DNA of 12,221 nt from JBCCCJ01 sp039029315. GTDB taxonomy: Bacteria; Bacteroidota; Bacteroidia; J057. The notes below the pieces were generated by a model that did not search any database, was not told the origin of the DNA, and saw only the letters and a list, made by a program, of their open reading frames with translations. Location of the stretch: the NCBI GenBank assembly GCA_039029315.1, contig JBCCGK010000186.1, forward strand, positions 1 through 12,221, in the 5' to 3' direction. Both the position numbers and the translations under genes were made by a program. Shown piece by piece: positions 6,177-12,221 of this stretch. The first letter of the stretch is position 1, and each line of letters starts with the position of its first letter.

Positions 6177-7103
6177 TTAGCGCAATGTGCGACGCTTCAC
6201 AAGATAGTCAGTCAAAACTTTATCGTAAGGAGTTTTGATGTCAACGTCTATAAAATCGATGTTGAACTCATAACAACGCTGCTTGAACCGTTTGGTATAA
6301 GCTGTCATTTGTTGTTGATACTGATCGCGAATCTGGTTGGGCATTACTTCGATTTTCTCTCCAGACTCCAGATCTTTGAGGATAATCGGTCGATTGGGAA
6401 AATCAAATTCCTGTTCGGTGCTTTTGTCCAACAGATGAAAGACCAGCACTTCATGCTTGGCGTGTCGAAGATGTTGCAAGGCCTTGAACAGTGCATCTTC
6501 GTCCTCCTGCTGATTGAACAAATCTGTAATCAATACCACAAATGAGCGCCGGTTAAACTTCATTGCTACCTGATGCAATACTTTGGCCGCAGCGGTTTTG
6601 TGGGTAAAGTACTCGGTTGAAGCGGCAACTTCTTCCAGCTTCTTGAAGATCGGCACCAACCAGGAATATCGGGATTTGGCAGGTGCATAGAATCGAATCT
6701 CCTCATCAAAGAGGGTCATGCCAGCCGCATCTCGCTGCCCTATCATCAGATACTGAAGGGAGGCTGCCAGATAGGCGCCATACTCCAACTTGGTCATGCC
6801 TGTCTGCGGATATCGCATGGAATCAGACACATCCATCACCACCTGGCAACGCAGATTGGTTTCTTCTTCGTATTTCTTAGAGAACAGTTTGTCGGTCTTT
6901 GCATACACTTTCCAATCCACATTTCTGAGGGATTCTCCGGGATTGTACGGACGGTGTTCTGCAAACTCAACAGAAAACCCATGATACGGACTCTTGTGCA
7001 TACCCGTGATAAAGCCCTCGACAATCAATTTTGCTTTGATTTCGATGTTCTTGAGCTTGCTGACCACCATTGGGTCTAGGTATTTGATAGAGGTTCTGGC
7101 CAT
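6177..7103 (-). CDS. DUF58 domain protein (VWA-like fold)
   Basis: A 308-residue protein of the DUF58 family, usually encoded beside a MoxR AAA ATPase and VWA/Bat proteins. The family signature is clear at residues 50-64, HRPYNPGESLRNVDW, followed by KVYAKTDKLFSKKYEEE. A metal-site-like DxSxS motif, DVSDS at 91-95, lies in a von Willebrand A-like fold. The protein has no signal peptide or membrane segment and should be cytoplasmic, unlike the two exported proteins downstream. The role of DUF58 proteins is poorly defined; they are thought to act with MoxR in envelope or stress functions. It heads a three-gene minus-strand run. No moxR gene lies immediately upstream: 570 nt of non-coding DNA does. 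The ATG at 7103 fits the family's usual N-terminus. Confidence 0.93.
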   Translation of the reverse strand: MARTSIKYLDPMVVSKLKNIEIKAKLIVEGFITGMHKSPYHGFSVEFAEHRPYNPGESLRNVDWKVYAKTDKLFSKKYEEETNLRCQVVMDVSDSMRYPQTGMTKLEYGAYLAASLQYLMIGQRDAAGMTLFDEEIRFYAPAKSRYSWLVPIFKKLEEVAASTEYFTHKTAAAKVLHQVAMKFNRRSFVVLITDLFNQQEDEDALFKALQHLRHAKHEVLVFHLLDKSTEQEFDFPNRPIILKDLESGEKIEVMPNQIRDQYQQQMTAYTKRFKQRCYEFNIDFIDVDIKTPYDKVLTDYLVKRRTLR

Positions 7104-7674
7104 GAGAATGCTTTTGCGAGTTTAGCGATTGTCTGTGGGAAATAAAAGTTATTTTCCCTGATTCCAATGATAGATTATGTACAAATTCAACATTCAAATA
7201 AGTAGATGGACAATATTAGGGTTGATTTTGGGTATAAGGGAAATAGGGGATATAATGGCTTGATTGGTAAGAGTTTTCCCTTTTTTCCCCTATACCCACT
7301 ATATCCCTCACAAATAAATGTGTCCCCTTACTTACTACAGCGTAACAAAAATTTTTTGTGATTCCTTCGAGAACCCCTTCGCACTGGCCCGTCCCCTTAC
7401 AAATGGGACTTCGCACAAGGCCTTTTCTGCTGAAAAGCAGGAAAATTCTTGCCAGTCCCACCTCTTGAGGGGGGATATTAGGCGAAAAGGGGGGGTTCGG
7501 GAAAAACCATAAGAAACTTATGTTCCACTGTACTTACTGCCTGTGGGAGTCAAAAATTGTCCCTGAATGTGAGATTGAAGTTCATTCGTTTCATTCTTGG
7601 TCTCTGGTATCCCTATTCCCTACACATATAAGCCAAAGAATTCCTATCTTTTCCCCCGATAAAAAAACAGACAC
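7104..7674. other. Long intergenic region between divergent genes
   Basis: This 571-nt gap separates the DUF58 and lipoprotein starts and should hold both promoters. It contains a dispersed repeat copy (7201-7334) and an AT palindrome ACAAAAA-T-TTTTTGT at 7345-7359. A small CTGCT-GAAA-AGCAG hairpin lies at 7427-7440. No gene is convincing: the two overlapping opposite-strand frames of about 60-80 codons cover the repeat and look like nothing known. No promoter box could be fixed with confidence. Confidence 0.6.
7201..7334 (+). repeat. Dispersed intergenic repeat, copy A (variant core)
   Basis: The first 72 nt (7201-7272, from AGTAGATGGACAATATTAG to GATTGGTAAGA) match the two copies at the right end of the window almost base for base. 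The last 20 nt (7315-7334, ending TGTCCCCTTACTTA) match their ends. The middle 42 nt are unrelated to the other copies and T/C-rich. It is therefore a modular element with conserved ends and a replaced core. No coding potential. Confidence 0.8.
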
Positions 7675-8322
7675 ATGAATCCTTACTCCTATAACTTACT
7701 CATTCTTCTCTCTGCTGTACTCCTCTTTGCATCATCAGCTTGCTGTCCCAATTGCGACAAAGGCTTTGTGGGTGATTTCGGTCTGGAATCAAGCACCTCA
7801 GAATGGTTCCTCTTCGCAAATGAACCTACCCGAATCTTCGAGAACCAGGACAATGAGCAAATTATTCTCTCTTACAAAAACCAGGAATCTGACTTCAGGA
7901 GTTCCGCAGATGGATGCGAAGAGCAAGGCAATTGCGGTCTTTGTTGCTATTCCTTCAATATAGGCTACTATTTTGTGGAACTCTCCAGTCCCGATGCAAG
8001 CATGGCCTTTCAACTGCTGATCGAAAAGAATCTTATCACCCACTCGCCTACTGATCCAGTGAGTGAGATTGATGATCTGATGACCATTGGGGTTGGCAAT
8101 CAATTTGAATCTACTTTATTCGGATTGCCAGATACCGTATTGCCGCAATCGGTCTCCCTGAATGGCAAAGGCTTTAGCAGGGTCTTCAGTCATGAAGATG
8201 ATATCAGTGAGTATCCTGCCTCCACCCCGGCCAATACTCCCATCTCCTTTTTCTTTACCAAAGCACAAGGCATTGTCGGCTTCAAGACTTTTGGGGGAGA
8301 TATCTGGGCGCTAAAATTGTAA
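7675..8322 (+). CDS. Cysteine-rich lipoprotein of unknown function
   Basis: A 215-residue protein. A hydrophobic signal region (8-19) runs into SSAC, giving a probable lipidation cysteine at 23 and so a membrane-anchored lipoprotein. The mature N-terminus is CCPNC (C23, C24, C27), and a second cluster follows at C81, C87, C90 and C91 (GCEEQGNCGLCC). The seven cysteines suggest disulfides or a metal site. The remainder looks like a beta-rich exported domain, and no enzyme motif was found. The ATG at 7675 is the only start that leaves a well-formed signal peptide. It stands alone: 87 nt separate it from asd on the same strand. Its function and ligand are unknown. Confidence 0.8.
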   Translation: MNPYSYNLLILLSAVLLFASSACCPNCDKGFVGDFGLESSTSEWFLFANEPTRIFENQDNEQIILSYKNQESDFRSSADGCEEQGNCGLCCYSFNIGYYFVELSSPDASMAFQLLIEKNLITHSPTDPVSEIDDLMTIGVGNQFESTLFGLPDTVLPQSVSLNGKGFSRVFSHEDDISEYPASTPANTPISFFFTKAQGIVGFKTFGGDIWALKL

Positions 8323-8409
8323 TGTAAAGGGAATTCTGTATATTAGCACGATTTTTTCAATTATTTATTTGTTTCATTAACATTTTCACAAAAAAAACCA
8401 TCTATTATC

Positions 8410-9399
8410 ATGAAAGTCGCAGTGGTAGGTGCAACAGGGTTGGTCGGAACAGAAATGCTCCGCACCCTGGAAGAAATGGCGTTTCCCGTATCTGAACTCA
8501 TCCCGGTAGCTTCTGCCAGATCTGTCGGTAAACAGGTAGCGTTCAAGGGAAAATCCTACACCGTCGTGAGCATGGAAGATGGGATCGCTGCCAAACCTGA
8601 TCTGGCCTTGTTTTCTGCGGGAGGAGGCACAAGCAAAACCTTTGCTCCTCGCTTTGTCGAAGTTGGAACCACAGTCGTGGATAACTCTTCTGCATGGCGA
8701 ATGGAAGCAGATGTTCCCCTTGTTGTCCCTGAAGTCAACATCAGAGCAGTCAATGGTTCCAAACTCATCGCGAATCCCAATTGTTCAACCATTCAGATGG
8801 TCTTGCCCATCGCTCCTATCCACGCAAAATACAAGATAAAACGGTTGGTCATCTCGACCTATCAGAGTGTTACAGGCACTGGAAAAGCGGCTGTAGATCA
8901 ACTCTTTGCAGAAAGAGAAGGGAAAGAAGTCTCTGCTGTGTATCCAACGCGAATTGACCTCAACTGTATCCCGCATTGTGATATTTTTCTGGAAAATGAC
9001 TACACCAAGGAAGAGATGAAGCTGGTCCATGAGACCCGCAAAATCCTTGGAGATGATTCGATACAAATCACAGCTACTGCTGTCCGGGTTCCTGTGATAG
9101 GAGGCCACTCAGAGTCTGTGAATATCGAGACAGAACTCCCCTTCGAAGTAGAAGATATCAAAGCCATGTTGGGAGAAACGGAAGGTGTCATCGTCATGGA
9201 CGATGTGGCCAATCAAGTCTATCCCACCCCAAAGGATGCCCACGAGCAACATGAGGTCTTCGTCGGACGAATCCGTCGGGATGAGTCTATCACCAATGGT
9301 CTGAATATGTGGATTGTTGCCGACAATCTTCGCAAAGGTGCCGCCACCAATGCGGTACAAATTGCGCAGAAGCTCGTCGAAGATAAGATCCTGGCCTAA
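8410..9399 (+). CDS. asd: Aspartate-semialdehyde dehydrogenase
   Basis: A 329-residue enzyme that reduces L-aspartyl-4-phosphate to L-aspartate-4-semialdehyde with NADPH. This is the branch point to lysine/diaminopimelate, threonine and methionine. The nucleotide-binding motif VVGATGLVG is at 5-13. The catalytic cysteine is C125 in NPNCST, and the catalytic histidine is H233 in GGHSES. RVPV (226-229) and SSAWRM (93-98) are further family motifs, and the C-terminal NLRKGAATNAVQIA is typical. The length is normal for bacterial Asd. The ATG at 8410 gives the expected MKVAVVGATG start; no Shine-Dalgarno sequence is visible. Two small genes follow on the same strand after 104 nt that contain an inverted repeat, so co-transcription is uncertain. 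Cytoplasmic. Confidence 0.97.
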   Translation: MKVAVVGATGLVGTEMLRTLEEMAFPVSELIPVASARSVGKQVAFKGKSYTVVSMEDGIAAKPDLALFSAGGGTSKTFAPRFVEVGTTVVDNSSAWRMEADVPLVVPEVNIRAVNGSKLIANPNCSTIQMVLPIAPIHAKYKIKRLVISTYQSVTGTGKAAVDQLFAEREGKEVSAVYPTRIDLNCIPHCDIFLENDYTKEEMKLVHETRKILGDDSIQITATAVRVPVIGGHSESVNIETELPFEVEDIKAMLGETEGVIVMDDVANQVYPTPKDAHEQHEVFVGRIRRDESITNGLNMWIVADNLRKGAATNAVQIAQKLVEDKILA

Positions 9400-9401
9400 A
9401 C

Positions 9402-9494
9402 GGGATAAGGTATGGGGCATGGGATGGAGGCTGGGTCGTCAAGGATCTTCCTCTCAGATCGAGTCTTATTGCCACATTCCTCATACCTTTTCCC
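9402..9494. repeat. Imperfect inverted repeat between asd and the cytochrome-b5-like gene
   Basis: GGGATAAGGTATG at 9402-9414 and CATACCTTTTCCC at 9482-9494 are complementary at 12 of 13 positions. Together they span almost the whole 104-nt gap. It could attenuate or stabilise the asd transcript or be a small repeat element. There is no T run, so it is not a standard terminator. Confidence 0.4.
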
Positions 9495-9503
9495 TATCAT
9501 TCT

Positions 9504-9746
9504 ATGTCCCTTCCTACCTATTCCAGCAGTCAACTTGCGCTCCGCAATGGGCAAGATCGTGAAGAAATATGGGTTGCCTACAAAGGCAAGATCTATGATG
9601 TAACCAACAGTCGCCATTGGCGTAATGGAATACACTACCGACATTGGTCTGGTCAGGATCTTACAGAAGAACTGGAAGATGCGCCCCATACCGATGCCGT
9701 ATTTCATCGAATGACGATCATTGGCCTGTTGGCTCCATCATCATGA
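9504..9746 (+). CDS. Cytochrome b5-like heme-binding domain protein
   Basis: An 80-residue single-domain protein resembling the small bacterial cytochrome-b5-like heme/steroid-binding family. The signature YKGKIYDVTNSRHW (26-39), NGIHYRHWSGQDLTEELEDAPH (41-62) and a final IIGLL is clear. H44 or H47 together with H62 are the likely heme ligands. It has no signal peptide or membrane anchor and so should be cytoplasmic. The role may be electron transfer or small-ligand binding; the partner is unknown. Its stop overlaps the start of the acetyltransferase by 4 bp (ATGA, 9743-9746), so the two are translationally coupled. The length is normal for the family. Confidence 0.85.
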   Translation: MSLPTYSSSQLALRNGQDREEIWVAYKGKIYDVTNSRHWRNGIHYRHWSGQDLTEELEDAPHTDAVFHRMTIIGLLAPSS

Positions 9747-10321
9747 CAGACAATTATTGGAAAGGCGACAAGGTCCGTCTTCGGGCGCTTGAGCCAGAAG
9801 ATTGGGAGGTCTTCTACACCTGGAATCAGGAAAGTTATACCCAACGCAATCTCGACAGGATCTGGTTTCCCGGTTCCAAAGAGATGGTCCGCGATTGGGC
9901 CAGAAAAAAGACGCTGCAAAAAGGAGAAAAGGATGAATTCTTCTTTGTGATTGAAGAAAATCGTACAGGAGAGATCGCAGGCTCGATCAATTCGCACGAT
10001 TGTGACAAGGACAATGGTACCTTCGGCTATGGCCTGGGCATTATTGCCTCTCACCGACAGAAGGGATATGCCAGCGAGGCCATCCTGCTGGTCTTGAGGT
10101 ATTTCTTCCAGGAGTTGCGGTACAACAAGGTTACGGTGGGCATCTATGCACACAATGAGCCATCCCAGAAACTTCATGAGCGATTGGGCTTCCAGGAGGA
10201 AGGAAGGCTGCGCTCAATGATCTACCAGCATGGGCAGTACTGGGATTTGGTTCATATGGGCATGTTAGGAGAGGAGTTTGAGGCGAAATATGGGGGAGGA
10301 ATCCCTTCTCTTTTTCAGTGA
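9743..10321 (+). CDS. GNAT-family N-acetyltransferase (RimJ/RimL-like)
   Basis: A 192-residue acetyltransferase that would use acetyl-CoA. The acetyl-CoA-binding motif A is GYGLGIIASHRQKGYASEAI with the R/QxxGxG/A core RQKGYA at 105-110. Motif B is NEPSQKLHERLGF (138-150), followed by EEGRLRSMIYQHGQYWD, typical of the RimJ/RimL/SpeG-like branch. The substrate could be a protein N-terminus, a polyamine or a small amine and cannot be decided. The ATG at 9743 was chosen because it overlaps the upstream stop and starts the domain (KGDKVRLRALEPEDW). A longer frame from 9644 would add 33 residues that merely overlap the cytochrome-b5-like gene. Its end overlaps the convergent ATPase pseudogene by 7 bp. 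Confidence 0.92.
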   Translation: MTDNYWKGDKVRLRALEPEDWEVFYTWNQESYTQRNLDRIWFPGSKEMVRDWARKKTLQKGEKDEFFFVIEENRTGEIAGSINSHDCDKDNGTFGYGLGIIASHRQKGYASEAILLVLRYFFQELRYNKVTVGIYAHNEPSQKLHERLGFQEEGRLRSMIYQHGQYWDLVHMGMLGEEFEAKYGGGIPSLFQ

Positions 10322-11754
10322 AACAGATCTTCCATGGTCAAGCTTGTTTCGATCAGCCCCAGGCTGTGTTGATTCTGTTGCACCCCAAATGGACTGATCA
10401 ATGTCCAGGACAGGTATTTACGTGTCTTACTGGCGGATCGAAAAATATTCATTTTTTCCCGCAGTGCTTCTGCATAGGATTTGGTCAACACAAATGGTTC
10501 CTGGTAAAATTTTATTTCAAACAGGTTGATGATGTGATCATTTCGATCCAGCAATAAATCTATCTGAGCCTCTTTCTCCTCCTGCGTGCCTTTTTTGTAA
10601 AAAGAGGAAGACAAGGAAAATACTCCGGAGATACCCAATGCCTGTTTGATTTGAGGAATATGCTTGAGGCAAATGCTTTCAAATGCGTATCCACTCCAGC
10701 TTTTGTACCGTTGTGTTTGGCTAAGATGCTGCCAGGTTCCAGCCCCTTCCCTTCGCTTATTTTCAATAAATTGAAGGTAAAACAAGGAATATTCATCTGT
10801 TAGTCTGAATAATTTTCCACGTTTTTTCTTTCCAAATGGGAAATAAGAAGTGATGAAACCCGATTGTTCAAGTTCTTCCAGCACTTTGGAGATTCCACCA
10901 CCACTTATCGTGTTTAGGTGGGCCAGAATCTGACTTCGGGTTAAGCCATATTTGTTTGTCGCCAGCGTTCGAACCACTTCTATGTGAGTTTCGGCCTGCT
11001 CAAATAAAGCTGGGTATAACTGCAAAAATTCATCTTTCAGTAGTCCCCCATCTGAAAAGCATATCTGATCAATATTTTGGATGGCACTTTTACCAGCCTT
11101 CACTTCTTTGAGATAATGGGGCACGCCTCCCAGGGCCATATACAGGTGCAGGAGCTGATACGGACCAAATTGTATCAATCTGCTTCTCAAATATTCTGCT
11201 GTTTCCCCTAAAGAAAATGCCTTCAAATGTATTCGTCTGCTAATCCGATTGTGTAAGCCTCCTTTGTGGTGAACTACTTTCTGTATCATCCAGGATCCCG
11301 AGGAACCACAAATGACCACAACGATGTTTTCTCTAGATGCCCAGCTATTCCAAAAGTAACTGAAGGCATCCAAAAAGCCTGATTTTCTCGTGGCTAGCCA
11401 GGGAAGTTCATCAAAGAATATCACTTTCTTTTCTCCTCCAACTAATGGTTCCAGGTATTTGATCAACAGCAAAAAAGCATCAAACCAATCCGTTGGTTGC
11501 TGGATGGGCAATGGTGAGCTGTCTCCTATAAATTTTGTCAATTGAGCGGTAAAATTTTTGAGTTGTCGCTCAAGAGGCGTATGCTGAATCCCGGAGATCT
11601 CAAAGACAATCTTATTTGCATAAACCGTTTGAACCAAAAATGTCTTCCCGATCCTTCGCCTTCCTATAACAGAGATTCATTCTGCTTCCTGTGAGCTAAG
11701 GGCTTCCATTAATATCTCCCGTTCCCCTTTTCTTCCAATAAATTGTACGACCAT
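10315..11754 (-). pseudogene. AAA ATPase with DUF234/PD-(D/E)xK-like C-terminus, interrupted by in-frame TGA
   Basis: Read as one frame this gene has 478 sense codons from ATG at 11754 to TGA at 10315. It matches the ATPase_2 (archaeal-type AAA) plus DUF234 architecture common in Bacteroidota. The N-terminus MVVQFIGRKGEREILMEAL is the expected family start. Codon 26 (11677-11679) is TGA. Immediately after it comes Walker A, GRRRIGKTF. Walker B is KVIFFDELPW. The C-terminal part has an AQIDLLLDR...LFEIKF pattern like a PD-(D/E)xK nuclease core. No ATG or GTG lies between the stop and Walker A; the first alternative start (TTG at 11637) would lose Walker A. The gene is therefore probably inactive, by a recent nonsense mutation or a sequencing error. 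The rest of the frame is undamaged. The function of this family is not well established. Confidence 0.85.
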
Positions 11755-11781
11755 AAGATCGTTTTTTGTGGCTAATCTCCT

Positions 11782-11818
11782 GTTTTGGCGAGGAATAAAA
11801 AATATAAGTCGCCAAAAC
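11782..11818 (-). promoter_or_regulatory. Inverted repeat upstream of the ATPase gene, possible operator
   Basis: GTTTTGGCGA at 11782-11791 and TCGCCAAAAC at 11809-11818 form a perfect 10-bp inverted repeat around an AT-rich 17-nt centre, 28 nt before the ATPase ATG. The 13-mer TGGCGAGGAATAA at 11786-11798 recurs at 11839-11851. The position and AT-rich centre suit an operator or promoter region; no protein can be named. A hairpin in the 5' untranslated region is an alternative. Confidence 0.4.
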
Positions 11819-11863
11819 TTAGCAAAAATCTAGCGTTATGGCGAGGAATAAGCAAGTAGATGA

Positions 11864-12020
11864 ACAATATTAGGGTTGATTTTGGGGATAAAGGAAATAG
11901 GGGATATAGTGGCTTGATTGGTAAGATTTCTGGCCTTGTGGGTTGATATCTCCCGCTGGCGGGAGAGCGAGAGGGTGGAAGATGATTGTCAAATATACAT
12001 GTGTCCACTTACTTAGATAG
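11864..12020 (+). repeat. Dispersed intergenic repeat, copy B (tandem unit 1)
   Basis: This unit starts ACAATATTAG and runs to TTACTTAGATAG, and is repeated directly by copy C at a 157-nt period. It has a perfect hairpin TCTCCCGC-TG-GCGGGAGA at 11949-11966. It shares its first about 65 nt and its last about 20 nt with copy A at 7201-7334. No coding potential was recognised. Confidence 0.85.
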
Positions 12021-12174
12021 ACAATATTAGTTTTGATTTTGGGGATAAAGGAAATATGGGATATAGTGGCTTGATTGGTAAGATTTCTGGCCTTGTGGGT
12101 TGATGTCTCCCGCTGGCGGGAGAGCGAGAGGGTGGAAGATGATTGTCAAATATACATGTGTCCCCTTACTTAGA
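12021..12174 (+). repeat. Dispersed intergenic repeat, copy C (tandem unit 2)
   Basis: A direct repeat of copy B, differing at five positions by eye, with the same central TCTCCCGC/GCGGGAGA hairpin and the end TGTCCCCTTACTTAG. The remaining 47 nt of the window (12175-12221) hold another TGGCGA motif near 12195 and no visible gene. Confidence 0.85.
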
Positions 12175-12221
12175 ATGAATCAACATCACCCTAAAATGGC
12201 GAAGTTCATATATTCAAAAAA

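Noticed and set aside
9644..9742. N-terminal extension of the acetyltransferase
   Set aside because: The extra 33 residues are the cytochrome-b5-like gene read in another frame; the ATG overlapping that stop fits the domain start.
11677..11679. TGA read as selenocysteine or programmed recoding
   Set aside because: The position precedes Walker A, where homologues have an ordinary hydrophobic residue, and no special RNA structure was evident; a nonsense mutation or sequencing error is simpler.
11772..12008. 78-codon minus-strand frame over the right-end repeats
   Set aside because: It lies over the dispersed repeat copies and the inverted repeat, and its translation is Pro/Leu-rich with no known relatives that I recognise.

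Overview
The window looks like an accessory-rich stretch of a Bacteroidota chromosome, perhaps a Saprospiria/Lewinella-type organism. The signs are TAnnTTTG-like promoter boxes, start codons without Shine-Dalgarno sequences, a BlaI/M56 pair with a large lineage-type C-terminus, and a DUF58 protein beside a TPR protein. The genus is an inference; no rRNA or other marker gene is present.

Layout. (1) 1-806: the right-hand part of a CRISPR array with 11 repeats of 36 nt and spacers of 36-42 nt. Its last two repeats are altered, so the leader and any cas genes should lie off the left edge. The partial spacer at the left edge matches the end of the next spacer, suggesting a duplicated spacer. (2) 807-1139: array trailer with small hairpins, then a promoter with an overlapping dyad. 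(3) 1140-4342: a translationally coupled pair, a BlaI-family repressor and a 947-aa BlaR1-like M56 membrane metalloprotease. The protease carries no recognisable beta-lactam-binding domain. It has instead a probable beta domain followed by twelve tandem 32-residue helical repeats. (4) 4343-4801: a 26-codon lysine-only-style micro-ORF, a long inverted-repeat element and a bidirectional terminator. (5) 7103-4802, minus strand: a three-gene run of DUF58 protein, exported TPR protein and small exported protein, ending at that terminator. (6) 7104-7674: a long non-coding gap holding one copy of a dispersed repeat. (7) 7675-10321, plus strand: a Cys-rich lipoprotein, aspartate-semialdehyde dehydrogenase (asd), a cytochrome-b5-like small protein and a GNAT acetyltransferase, the last two overlapping by 4 bp. 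(8) 11754-10315, minus strand: an AAA ATPase/DUF234 gene interrupted by one in-frame TGA just before Walker A. (9) 11755-12221: an inverted repeat upstream of that gene and two tandem 157-bp copies of the same dispersed repeat.

How the parts fit. BlaI and the M56 protein should form a signal-transduction unit: the protease senses something through its extracytoplasmic repeat domain and inactivates the repressor. The ligand and regulon are not visible here. The DUF58/TPR/exported-protein run resembles part of a MoxR/Bat-type locus but lacks moxR and the VWA Bat genes. asd is housekeeping (Lys/DAP, Thr and Met synthesis). The repeats, the broken ATPase gene and the CRISPR array mark the flanks as variable DNA.
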